Of a stretch of DNA of 19,661 nt, positions 7,637 through 14,155 are shown in pieces; position 1 is the first letter of the stretch; the number at the start of each line of letters is the position of its first letter. The position numbers and the translations under genes were made by a program. The stretch is from NCBI GenBank assembly GCA_040394475.1, contig JBEBSD010000102.1, forward strand, positions 1 to 19,661, read 5' to 3'. The DNA is from JBEBSD01 sp040394475 (lineage in GTDB: Bacteria > Bacteroidota > Bacteroidia > Cytophagales > Spirosomataceae). Under the pieces are notes generated by a model, which searched no databases, was not told the DNA's origin, and was given only the letters and a program-made list of their open reading frames with translations.

Positions 7637-8548
7637 TTGTCATTACAGGTTACCATACTCGGTTCGGGGTCTGCATTGCCACTGCCGGGACGCCACCCCT
7701 CTGCGCAGATCGTCAGTACACCCGAAGGACTTTTTCTGATTGACTGCGGAGAAGGAACCCAGTATCGGATACGGGAAATGAAGTTCCCCTTGTTGCGACT
7801 GCGGGCAATCGTAATTTCTCATCTGCACGGAGATCACTACTTTGGTATTTTTGGTTTGTTGAATACGATGAGCATGAATGGCCGGACGGAAGAACTCCTG
7901 CTGATAGGCCCGCCGGGGCTGGATTTGGCGGTGACAGAAATCCTGCGGCAGGGGAGAACTTTTCTTACCTACGCCTTGCGTTTTATCGCAACGGATCCCG
8001 ATCAGGTGCAAGTGGTTTTTTCCGGCGAGTACCTGCGCATAGAGACCTTCCCGCTGCTGCATGGCGTGCCGTGTACGGGATTTTGTTTCAAGCTGCGTCC
8101 CCCTGAGCGCAAATTGATAAAAGAGCGGTTGCCGGAAGCCATTACGGTCCAGGAGATCCGGTGGCTGAAGGCCGGGAAAGATGTGTACAACGAGCAGGGC
8201 GGGGTGAAATATGCGGTAGCGCAGCTGGCCTACCCGGCCGGAACCGAAAAATCATATGCCTATTGTTCCGATACCGCTTATCTTCCAAGACTAAGCACCT
8301 ATTTAAAGGCAGTGGATTTGCTCTATCATGAAGCCACTTTTTCTGAAAAAATGGTCGAAAGGGCTATCGCGACAGGACATTCCACGGCACGGCAGGCAGC
8401 GCAGCTCGCACGGGATGCCGGTGTGAAAAAGCTGCTGATCGGGCATTTGTCATCCCGCTACAAGGAACCGGAAGTCCTCCTGGAAGAAGCCCGGCTGCTA
8501 TTTCCGGAAACAGAATACGCCACAGAAGGCGTCACCTTTGACGTGTAG
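7637..8548 (+). CDS. rnz: Ribonuclease Z (tRNA 3' endonuclease)
   Basis: A 303-residue metallo-beta-lactamase-fold enzyme that cuts tRNA precursors after the discriminator base. The zinc motif HxHxDH is present as H62-L-H64-G-D66-H67. Later elements include FPLLHGVPCTGF (about 138-149), AYCSDTAY, LLYHEATF, GHSTARQAAQLA and the terminal LIGHLSSRY. The start is taken as TTG at 7637, giving MSLQVTILGSGSALP; this matches where the family begins, and the ATG just upstream (7625) runs into a stop after three codons. The tRNA in this window lacks an encoded CCA, so processing by this enzyme is expected. Confidence 0.93.
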   Translation: MSLQVTILGSGSALPLPGRHPSAQIVSTPEGLFLIDCGEGTQYRIREMKFPLLRLRAIVISHLHGDHYFGIFGLLNTMSMNGRTEELLLIGPPGLDLAVTEILRQGRTFLTYALRFIATDPDQVQVVFSGEYLRIETFPLLHGVPCTGFCFKLRPPERKLIKERLPEAITVQEIRWLKAGKDVYNEQGGVKYAVAQLAYPAGTEKSYAYCSDTAYLPRLSTYLKAVDLLYHEATFSEKMVERAIATGHSTARQAAQLARDAGVKKLLIGHLSSRYKEPEVLLEEARLLFPETEYATEGVTFDV

Positions 8549-8578
8549 GCAGCGACGCTATAAATGGCATGGTTTCCC

Positions 8579-8750
8579 CGTGGTCTGTCCGTGGTCTGTG
8601 TCCCCACAGACCACTTTGTAGTCCCCAAGTCCCCGCGGTCTTCCCCACAGACCACTTCCAGGTTGCCGCTTCGTTCCCGGCTGGGCGCCTCCGGCTGGAC
8701 CCCAAAATGGTCTGTGGGACACAGACCATGGACACAGACCATGGGTGCTA
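8579..8750. repeat. Cluster of GGTCTGTG palindromes between convergent genes
   Basis: The gap between rnz (plus) and the LysE-family gene (minus) is packed with copies of GGTCTGTG and its complement CACAGACC. Two perfect hairpins are visible: arms GTGGTCTGTG (8591-8600) and CACAGACCAC (8605-8614), and arms ATGGTCTGTG (8707-8716) and CACAGACCAT (8720-8729). Further single arms lie at about 8579, 8647 and 8734. The position suits a bidirectional terminator, but the number of arms is greater than that needs and points to a small mobile or expanding palindrome family. Short frames through it are not genes. Confidence 0.75.
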
Positions 8751-9365
8751 GTCGCTGATGAAAGTGGCATAGAAAATCTGCACAGCAATCAGCACAAACA
8801 CCACACCGGTTACCCGGTTGAACATCAGGATTCTACGGGGGGTAAAAGCACGCTGAAATTTTCGCGCAAATAAGGCGATCAGGCTTTCTGTCAGAAAAAC
8901 GGTGAGCAAACTGGCGGAAAAAAAGGCTGCTACCTGGTCCATATCATAGCCCAGTGTTGTCCGTATATAGGTCGCCAGCGTGACCCAACTGATGAAATTG
9001 ACGGGATTGAGGCCGTTAAGCAGAAAACCTGTCGAGAAATAATAGATAAAATTCCCGAAGCGTGTTTTGGGATAAGCGATTTTAGGTTGTCCCTTCACGA
9101 GATTGACCAGCCCCAGGGCTGCCAGGAAAACAACACCTGCACCGCCAAGCCACTGCCTGAAATAAGGGATATCGGGAAGGACGGAGGTCCCGTACACTGC
9201 AAAAAATACGAAGATCATGTCACAGACTAAAACGCCCAGTACAATTTTCAATGCATTGCGGAAACCGTTATCCACACTGGTTTGGACCAGCGAAAAGAAA
9301 ACCGTTCCGAAAGTAGAACAAAGCAGGACGCCCGTCAGGAGCCCGAAGGCAATGGCTGTAATCAT
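8748..9365 (-). CDS. LysE-family (RhtB/LysE) membrane transporter
   Basis: A 205-residue integral membrane protein with about six hydrophobic segments (around 3-25, 38-60, 68-85, 108-130, 142-163 and 180-203). The N-terminus (ITAIAFGLLTGVLLCSTFGTVFF) resembles the LysE superfamily opening, where the equivalent region is usually G-x-x-PGP. Here the PGP signature is replaced by STFGT, so substrate transfer from known amino-acid exporters is unsafe. It runs towards rnz and downstream of the NUDIX gene on the same strand (31-base gap), which suggests co-transcription. Likely role: export of an amino acid or similar small metabolite. Confidence 0.7.
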   Translation of the reverse strand: MITAIAFGLLTGVLLCSTFGTVFFSLVQTSVDNGFRNALKIVLGVLVCDMIFVFFAVYGTSVLPDIPYFRQWLGGAGVVFLAALGLVNLVKGQPKIAYPKTRFGNFIYYFSTGFLLNGLNPVNFISWVTLATYIRTTLGYDMDQVAAFFSASLLTVFLTESLIALFARKFQRAFTPRRILMFNRVTGVVFVLIAVQIFYATFISD

Positions 9366-9396
9366 ATGTTGGGGTCAGGGCGTAGGGAGGATCGTG

Positions 9397-9942
9397 TCAG
9401 TATCCTTTTAAACGGGCTACCATTAAAATACCACATACCGACAGCGAGTCGGTAATCTCGGAGTTCATGACCATTTGAACGGCTTGCGCCAACGGCACTT
9501 TTCTGACGGTAATTTCTTCCGTTTCTTCCGTTTCGGGCTCGAACTGTTCCAGCTCTTCTGCCAAAAAGAGGAAGCCTTCTTCATCCGTGGCCGAATTGGA
9601 CGTATGGATCCTGGCGAGCTGCACCCACTTTCCGGCAGTTAACCCAGTCTCTTCTTTCAGTTCTCTTTTGGCGGTATGCAGGGGCAATTCGGTTAACGGT
9701 CCGCCGCCTTCCGGTATTTCCCAGGAGTATTCTTTCAAAGCATACCGGTATTGACCTACCAGGAAAATATGGTCCTCCGCATCGAGCGGTATAATCCCGA
9801 TGGCCTTGTTCTTGAAGCGTACAATCCCATAGATGCCGTCAGTGCCCGCGGGAGTGATTACATCATGGTGTTCGAGGGTGAGCCAGGGGTTTTCGTATAC
9901 TTTTTTCTCAGCGAGTGTTTTCCAGTTGTTTTCGGTCGTCAT
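9397..9942 (-). CDS. NUDIX hydrolase, ADP-ribose pyrophosphatase-like
   Basis: A 181-residue NUDIX enzyme. The start is taken at the ATG at 9942 (MTTENNWKTLAEKKVYENPW), which gives the usual N-terminal beta domain; the frame extends 36 codons upstream but that would overlap the divergent gene. The Nudix box is complete (Gx5Ex7REUxEExGU), with G-GGPLT-E-LPLHTAK-REL-K-EETGL at about residues 89-111. The region before it (QYRYALKEYSWEIPEGG) is typical of the ADP-sugar pyrophosphatase (NudF/ADPRase) subgroup. Expected reaction: ADP-ribose or a sugar nucleotide to AMP plus sugar phosphate. It is divergent from the cation transporter, with 46 bases between the starts. Confidence 0.9.
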   Translation of the reverse strand: MTTENNWKTLAEKKVYENPWLTLEHHDVITPAGTDGIYGIVRFKNKAIGIIPLDAEDHIFLVGQYRYALKEYSWEIPEGGGPLTELPLHTAKRELKEETGLTAGKWVQLARIHTSNSATDEEGFLFLAEELEQFEPETEETEEITVRKVPLAQAVQMVMNSEITDSLSVCGILMVARLKGY

Positions 9943-9957
9943 ACCGTGTAATATTTG

Positions 9958-9965
9958 TAGTTTTG
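9958..9965 (+). promoter_or_regulatory. -7 box of the cation transporter gene
   Basis: TAGTTTTG at 9958-9965 matches TAnnTTTG, 23 bases before the ATG at 9989. No clear -33 element is seen. It lies in the 46-base divergent gap between the NUDIX and transporter genes. Confidence 0.4.
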
Positions 9966-9988
9966 GAACCTTAACAGTTCCGTTTGAA

Positions 9989-10999
9989 ATGCAAAGTAAT
10001 AAAAATAGGCGCAAACAACGTTTGATCTTACTTTCTTTTGCAGTAAGCATTGTATTGACGGTGATTAAGTTCTTTGCTTATTATATTACGGCTTCCAATG
10101 CTGTTCTGAGTGATGCCCTGGAGTCGATCATTAACGTAATCGGCAGCGGCTTCGCTTTTTACAGCATCCGGCTGGCTGCACAACCCAAAGACCACAACCA
10201 TCCGTACGGGCACGGGAAAATAGAATTTTTTTCGGCAGGATTTGAAGGAGCGCTGATCAGTATTGCTGCTATTTTCATAGGATACGGTGCGATTGTACGG
10301 TTGCTGAACCCTGTGGAGCTGGAGGCGCTGGGGACGGGATCGGTACTGATCGTGGCTACCCTGGTGGTCAATTTGCTGCTGGGGCAGTTCCTGGTACGCG
10401 AGGGAAAGCAGCTGAATTCGATGGCGCTGGAAGCGGACGGGAAACACCTGCTATCCGACAGCCTGAGCAGTGGTTTGCTGCTGCTTAGCCTGCTGCTGGT
10501 CTGGGCCAGCGGAGAAGTATGGATCGATAGCGTGGCTTCACTCGTGTTTGCCGGCGTGATCGGGTATAACGGTATCCGGATCGTCAGGGGAGCTGCAGCA
10601 CGGTTAATGGATGAACAGGATGCAGAGGTAGTGGAAGCGCTGCTGACCACGCTGAATAATAACCGGAAGCCTTATTGGGTGGACGTCCATAACCTGCGGG
10701 TGCAGCAGTATGGCCCGGATCTGCACCTGGACTGTCACCTGACCTGGCCGTTTTACTGGGATCTGAAGAAAGTACATGAACACGTAGGAGAATTTGAACG
10801 GATCCTGAAAGCAGACTATGAAGGGGAAATGGAGATTTTCGTCCATTCTGATCCCTGCCTGCCGGCATGCTGTCCCTTTTGTCCCCTGACGAACTGCCCG
10901 GAACGCGCACATGCATTTGAACAGCTGATCCCCTGGAAGCTTGCAAATGTCTCGCAAAATCAAAAATTACATACCAACCAGCACTTGGGTTCCCTTTAG
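9989..10999 (+). CDS. Cation diffusion facilitator (metal efflux) with Cys-rich tail
   Basis: A 336-residue CDF transporter moving divalent metals out of the cytoplasm by proton exchange. The start is the ATG at 9989 (MQSNKNRRKQRLILL); the frame upstream lies inside the divergent NUDIX gene. Six membrane segments fill residues ~13-190. Metal-site elements are SDALES in TM2 (D42, with S46 where the second Asp usually is), DHNHPYGHGKIEFF (68-81) and HLLSD in TM5 (H153-x3-D157). The C-terminal cytoplasmic domain (about 205-295) is followed by a Cys-rich segment, CLPACCPFCPLTNCPERAH, likely an extra metal-binding site. Substrate (Zn, Fe or other) cannot be told from sequence. Confidence 0.92.
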   Translation: MQSNKNRRKQRLILLSFAVSIVLTVIKFFAYYITASNAVLSDALESIINVIGSGFAFYSIRLAAQPKDHNHPYGHGKIEFFSAGFEGALISIAAIFIGYGAIVRLLNPVELEALGTGSVLIVATLVVNLLLGQFLVREGKQLNSMALEADGKHLLSDSLSSGLLLLSLLLVWASGEVWIDSVASLVFAGVIGYNGIRIVRGAAARLMDEQDAEVVEALLTTLNNNRKPYWVDVHNLRVQQYGPDLHLDCHLTWPFYWDLKKVHEHVGEFERILKADYEGEMEIFVHSDPCLPACCPFCPLTNCPERAHAFEQLIPWKLANVSQNQKLHTNQHLGSL

Positions 11000-11049
11000 C
11001 GGCCCGGCCGGAATTAACGCTATTTATTCAAAATTAACCAATCATTTTT

Positions 11050-11982
11050 ATGCTAGCATCACGGAGAGAGTTTCTTAAAAGGGCGGGAGCAGCGGCCCTG
11101 AGCGCTTCCTTTATACCTGAACTGATGGCCGGTGAGGCCGCCAAAAAATTGTTCTTTGAGATTTCGCTGGCCGAATGGTCGTTACACAAGTCGCTTTTTG
11201 CCGGGAAAATCTCGAACATGGATTTTGCGGAAATTTCGAAAAAAGAATTTGGGATCAATATCATCGAGTATGTCAACCAGTTTTTTAAGGACAAGGCAGA
11301 GGATACAACCTATCTGAATGAATTGCTGCAACGCTCTAAAGACAACGGCGTGCGGAACCACCTGATCATGATTGACGGGGAAGGGGGCCTGGGTGAACTG
11401 GACGATGCCGTGCGTAACAAGGCGGTTGAAAATCACTATAAATGGGTAGGAGCGGCCAAACATCTGGGTTGTCAGACGATCCGGGTGAATGCCTTTGGCA
11501 AAGGGACTGCGGATGAAGTTGGCAAAGCGGCCGTCGATGGCCTGGGCAAGCTGGGAGAGTTTGCGGCTAAGGCAGGGATCAATGTGATTGTTGAAAATCA
11601 CGGCAGCCATTCGTCCAGGGGAAGCTGGCTGGCCGGGGTCATGAAGCAGGTAGGCATGAAGAATGTAGGAACATTACCTGATTTCGGGAATTTTTGCATC
11701 GAAAGGAAACCGGGTGATTGGGAGGTGTGTCTGGATGAATATGACCGCTACGAAGGCACCCGTGAACTGATGCCATATGCCAAAGGAGTAAGCGCGAAAG
11801 CGAACAATTTTGATGATAAAGGAGATGTCGTCGAAACGGATTACCTGAAGATTCTGAAAATCGTTAAAAAGAGTGGTTTTAAAGGGATTGTGGGCATTGA
11901 ATATGAAGGCAGCAAGTTGTCGGAGTACGACGGTATCAAAGCCACTAAAAAAGTGTTGGAAAGGGTAGGGGCATTGGTTTAA
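11050..11982 (+). CDS. Tat-exported sugar phosphate isomerase/epimerase-like TIM-barrel protein
   Basis: A 310-residue protein of the xylose isomerase-like TIM barrel family (AP_endonuc_2, PF01261). The N-terminus SRREFLKRAGAAALSASF is a twin-arginine signal, so the folded protein is exported to the periplasm. Metal-ligand motifs visible are IVENHGS (Glu after a strand, about residue 179), LPDFGNF (Asp) and GIEYEG (Glu near the C-terminus). Many Bacteroidota encode several such exported enzymes, usually near sugar oxidoreductases; here it stands alone. Substrate unknown. The stop at 11982 is two bases from the first palindromic repeat. Confidence 0.88.
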   Translation: MLASRREFLKRAGAAALSASFIPELMAGEAAKKLFFEISLAEWSLHKSLFAGKISNMDFAEISKKEFGINIIEYVNQFFKDKAEDTTYLNELLQRSKDNGVRNHLIMIDGEGGLGELDDAVRNKAVENHYKWVGAAKHLGCQTIRVNAFGKGTADEVGKAAVDGLGKLGEFAAKAGINVIVENHGSHSSRGSWLAGVMKQVGMKNVGTLPDFGNFCIERKPGDWEVCLDEYDRYEGTRELMPYAKGVSAKANNFDDKGDVVETDYLKILKIVKKSGFKGIVGIEYEGSKLSEYDGIKATKKVLERVGALV

Positions 11983-11984
11983 AT

Positions 11985-12239
11985 CCTGCCTTCGACGGAG
12001 CTCAGGCATCGCATATTCCCCGGTGGCTGTCCTTCGACTCCGCTCAGGAACCCGTCGAAGCCTAGGGTTTGCGGTACAGTTCCTGCCTTCGACAGGCATC
12101 GCATATTTTCCCGGCGGCTGTCCTTCGACTCCGCTCAGGAACCAGTTTCCCGGTGGCTGAGCCCGTCGAAGCCTAGGATTCGTGGTACAGTTCCTGCCTT
12201 CGACGGCGCTCAGGCATCGTTTTGGAGTGCTCAGGCATC
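11985..12239. repeat. Left array of CTTCGAC/GTCGAAG palindromic repeats
   Basis: Four copies of the half-unit CCTTCGAC followed by GCTCAGG or a variant are visible (about 11988, 12031, 12087 and 12121), with a shortened fifth at about 12197. They alternate with the complementary half (GGCTGAGCCCGTCGAAGCC or shorter). A typical whole unit is CTTCGACTCCGCTCAGG, a short AC-rich loop with CCCGGTGGCTGAGCCC, and GTCGAAG, so it can fold into a long imperfect hairpin. Units are linked by conserved spacers GGTACAGTTCCTG and GCATCGCATATT. The array runs from two bases after the isomerase-like gene up to the stop codon of the GIY-YIG gene. Confidence 0.9.
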
Positions 12240-12540
12240 ACTTCAGTATTACATTCCGTTTTCCGTAGGAAATAGCCAATTCCGGAAGAAGATCCGCTCG
12301 TCCAGCTATCAAAGCTTCTTTCTTTCGTCTACTCCAGCCCTGAATCTGTTTTTCTCTGTAGAAAGCATCGTCAATTCGTGCGTATTCTTCATAATAAACC
12401 AGATTAACAGGCAGTCTTTTCTTTGTATAATTTGCGCCCAAGCCAGTTTCATGCTGTTGTATTCTTAATTCCAGATTATTAGTACTGCCAGTATAGTATG
12501 ATTTGTCCGCGCATTCCAATATGTACATCCAGCCTCTCAT
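12238..12540 (-). CDS. GIY-YIG nuclease (UPF0213/YhbQ-like)
   Basis: A 100-residue single-domain GIY-YIG nuclease. Seen in order: WMYILEC (GIY position, Y6), SYYTGSTNN (YIG position, Y16/G18), catalytic R26 in LELRIQQH, and metal-binding E63 in YREKQIQGW. Size and layout match stand-alone members of this family, which have no extra DNA-binding domain. The gene sits exactly between two arrays of palindromic repeats; its TGA stop (12238-12240) overlaps the last bases of the left array, and the right array begins about 90 bases before its start. The neighbourhood suggests the nuclease acts on or helps spread the repeats (inference). No promoter is evident. Confidence 0.92.
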   Translation of the reverse strand: MRGWMYILECADKSYYTGSTNNLELRIQQHETGLGANYTKKRLPVNLVYYEEYARIDDAFYREKQIQGWSRRKKEALIAGRADLLPELAISYGKRNVILK

Positions 12541-12696
12541 TGTGTTTTCTTAGTTTGAGTATAGTGTGAAGCCGAAGATAATGAACTCTGGACTTTAACA
12601 GAAGATTCAATGGGAGAATTTGTTCCAGTAAGCCTTCGACTCCGCTCAGGAACTAGCTTCCCCGGTGGCTGAGCCCGTCGAAGCCTTAGGGGTGTG

Positions 12697-12902
12697 GTAC
12701 AGTTCCTGCCTTCGACGGAGCTCAGGCATCGCATATTCCCCGGTGGCTGAGCCCGTCGAAGCCTTAGGGTCGTAGTACAGTTCCTGCCTTCGACGGAGCT
12801 CAGGCATCGCATATTCCCCGGTGGCTGAGCCCGTCGAAGCCTTAGGGTCGTGGTACAGTTCCTGCCTTCGACGGAGCTCAGGCATCGCAATTCCCCGGTG
12901 GC
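12697..12902. repeat. 78-bp tandem repeat, about 2.6 copies
   Basis: The word GTACAGTTCCTGCC recurs at 12697, 12775 and 12853, an exact period of 78 bases. The units 12697-12774 and 12775-12852 differ at very few positions, and the third diverges after about 50 bases. Each unit contains one CCTTCGACGGAGCTCAGG half and one GGCTGAGCCCGTCGAAGCC half. Because 78 is a multiple of three, open frames stay open through the units and can mimic a repeat protein. Confidence 0.92.
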
Positions 12903-12960
12903 TGTCCTTCGGCAAGCTCAGGAACCGGTTTCCCCGGAGGCCCGTCGAAGCCGCTCTTTC

Positions 12961-13075
12961 CCGTCTTTTTGACGGTGAAAGCGTGAAGGCGGGTCTCAGA
13001 CCCCGACTCGTGAACAGCCTCCCTGATCCCGCAGGTCGGAGACCTGCTTTCACTCCTCCGCTCGTCAGAGACGAG
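12961..13075. repeat. Block of short GTC-nnn-GAC hairpins
   Basis: Four perfect small hairpins are visible: CCGTC-ttttt-GACGG (12961-12975), GGGTC-tca-GACCC (12991-13003), GCAGGTC-gga-GACCTGC (13031-13047) and CTCGTC-aga-GACGAG (13061-13075). Three of them share a GTC arm, a 3-base loop and a GAC arm. An outer pair GTGAAAGC (12975-12982) and GCTTTCAC (13046-13053) encloses two of them. They are a different class from the CTTCGAC units around them. Confidence 0.75.
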
Positions 13076-13217
13076 GAAGAGCAGCGTTCTTCGACTCCGC
13101 TCAGGAACTGGTTTCCCGGTGGCTGTCCTTCGGCTGCGCTCAGGAACCGGTCGAAGCAGTAGGGATCCATACGGTAATTTACCGGCTCGCACTTTTTTTA
13201 ACACGTCGGGATTGATT

Positions 13218-13225
13218 TAGATTTG
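13218..13225 (+). promoter_or_regulatory. -7 box upstream of the HTH-less XRE paralog
   Basis: TAGATTTG matches TAnnTTTG and lies 23 bases before the ATG at 13249. A T-run at 13193-13199 is near the -33 position. It corresponds in position to the -7 boxes of the two related genes at 14096 and 15288. Confidence 0.5.
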
Positions 13226-13248
13226 CTCTTTACCAAACTCTGAATACG

Positions 13249-13578
13249 ATGCCAAATCAAACCACCACGCGCGACGGGCAGCGAGTTTCCCTTTCCAGGC
13301 CCACCGAAGCCAATCCCCTTCAGCAGATTTTAGCCTTACTAAACATACCAGTGAACCCACTTCAGAACTTTGACCAGGAAAAAACCGTGAATATTATAGG
13401 CAATACCTTTAGCGATTTCAAAGGCACCGCGTCGGCTATTAACATCAGACCGGTGTTCAACAACCCCATCGAATGGATCTCGAAGCTGCATGAGGAAAAA
13501 ATGGAGCTGTACGAACGGATGCTGAAGGAAAAGGACGAACAACTCGAGCGGTTGAAGCGGTTGACCCGGGAGCAATAA
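13249..13578 (+). CDS. XRE-family regulator paralog lacking its HTH
   Basis: A 109-residue protein related to the complete XRE-family protein at 15288. Both begin MPN-T-x(5)-G and share PLQNFDQEKTVNIIGNTF (AIQNFDEENAVNVIANTF in the full copy) and the C-terminal coiled coil LHEEKMELYERMLKEKDE. The stretch that forms the helix-turn-helix in the full copy (roughly its residues 11-52) is missing or replaced by RVSLSRPTEANP. It therefore keeps the likely dimerisation part without the DNA-binding part. It may be a decayed copy or a dominant-negative partner; both are inferences. It lies just after the right repeat array and is followed by an inverted-repeat terminator-like structure. Confidence 0.7.
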   Translation: MPNQTTTRDGQRVSLSRPTEANPLQQILALLNIPVNPLQNFDQEKTVNIIGNTFSDFKGTASAINIRPVFNNPIEWISKLHEEKMELYERMLKEKDEQLERLKRLTREQ

Positions 13579-13585
13579 AAAGCAG

Positions 13586-13669
13586 AGCCGCGAATTCACT
13601 GCACCGGCCGACTGTCGGGCGGCCGGTACGCCGTTTCGGAACCGCGAATAAAAACTGCAATTCGCGGCT
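13586..13669. terminator. Nested inverted repeats between convergent genes
   Basis: Perfect 11-bp outer arms AGCCGCGAATT (13586-13596) and AATTCGCGGCT (13659-13669) enclose inner arms CCGGCCG (13604-13610) and CGGCCGG (13619-13625). The structure sits between the 3' ends of the plus-strand XRE paralog and the minus-strand SymE-like gene, as expected for a two-way terminator, although no long T-run follows. Confidence 0.55.
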
Positions 13670-13693
13670 TCTGTCAACGCGTGCCTTTTGTGA

Positions 13694-13921
13694 CTACCCC
13701 TCCACGGCCTTTATCGTCAGCTGGTTCTGCTCCTCTACCACCTCTATATGCTGCCCCGGCTTGAATCCGCAATCAGCCAGCCATTGCCCCATGAGCCTGA
13801 TTTCGGGGTAGAACACGTAACGGCGGGCATGCTTCACATTCCCACCGCGGAACAATGCCTTGTCGTACACTTTAAGCGTGCGTACCTTCGCGTGAGATTC
13901 TTTGATCGTTTCCATTGGCAT
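13694..13921 (-). CDS. SymE-like type I toxin family protein
   Basis: A 75-residue protein matching the SymE-like toxin family (PF08845): the C-terminal half FYPEIRLMGQWLADCGFKPGQHIEVVEEQNQLTI is the characteristic SymE/AbrB-like core. The start is taken at the ATG at 13921, which is preceded by a run of A; a much longer in-frame extension upstream has no family similarity and overlaps the divergent genes. E. coli SymE is longer, and is an SOS-induced protein repressed by the antisense RNA SymR. Here the 5' region (13922-14095) faces the plus-strand promoter of the stub/RhuM unit. A dedicated antisense RNA cannot be shown from sequence alone. Confidence 0.8.
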   Translation of the reverse strand: MPMETIKESHAKVRTLKVYDKALFRGGNVKHARRYVFYPEIRLMGQWLADCGFKPGQHIEVVEEQNQLTIKAVEG

Positions 13922-14040
13922 TTTTTTTAGGTCAAAGCACGACATCCGCCCGCCGGTACACCACATTCCGCCGGTGTGCTTCACCAGGCTCGCAGAGCGC
14001 GGCCGGTACGGTACTATATCCTCTTTGTATTTTACATTTC

Positions 14041-14072
14041 CTTCCGAAAGCACAGTAAAATGCTTATTTTTG
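14041..14072 (+). promoter_or_regulatory. Promoter of the XRE stub/RhuM unit
   Basis: TATTTTTG at 14065-14072 fits TAnnTTTG. The 35 bases from 14041 match the corresponding bases from 15233 upstream of the full XRE gene at 29 positions with no gaps, so both promoters derive from one duplicated sequence. Confidence 0.6.
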
Positions 14073-14095
14073 TTAATCCGACAACCTCTAACACT

Positions 14096-14149
14096 ATGGC
14101 ACATCACACAATACCCGACGGCCGAAATCCTAAGCGCTTCGGAGCCTGA
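14096..14149 (+). pseudogene. 17-codon stub of an XRE-family gene (leader ORF of RhuM)
   Basis: The frame encodes MAHHTIPDGRNPKRFGA and then stops. The first 15 residues correspond to MPNHTIHQGRNLKRF of the full XRE protein at 15288; similarity ends abruptly after KRF. Its promoter and leader are also shared with that gene. The stop lies 6 bases before the RhuM start, so the stub could act as a translated leader coupled to RhuM, or it may just mark where RhuM replaced the rest of an XRE gene. It is too short to fold as a regulator. Confidence 0.7.
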
Positions 14150-14155
14150 CAACAC

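Larger units (their letters stand above)
12631..13159. repeat. Right array of CTTCGAC/GTCGAAG palindromic repeats
   Basis: The same family as the left array. The first unit (12633-12684) is a near-complete palindrome: GCCTTCGAC and CGCTCAGG, a spacer, then GGCTGAGCCCGTCGAAGC. Then come the 78-bp tandem units (listed separately), further halves at 12909 (a variant CCTTCGGCAAGCTCAGG), about 13090 (TTCGACTCCGCTCAGG) and 13127 (CCTTCGGCTGCGCTCAGG), and a terminal GGTCGAAG at 13151-13158. A block of different small hairpins (12961-13075) is embedded. Long frames through this array on both strands are repeat translations, not genes. Confidence 0.9.

Noticed and set aside
8564..8788. Short open frames in both directions between rnz and the LysE-family gene
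   Set aside because: They are translations of the GGTCTGTG palindromes.
9833..9988. Upstream start for the cation transporter
   Set aside because: This part lies inside the divergent NUDIX gene, and a -7 box sits between it and the ATG at 9989.
12697..12902. CRISPR array
   Set aside because: The whole 78-bp unit is repeated with no unique spacers, and no cas genes are present.
12537..13204. Long frames with 26-residue repeats (for example GNMRCLSSVEGRNC)
   Set aside because: They are translations of the 78-bp DNA repeat and its relatives on both strands, not a repeat protein.
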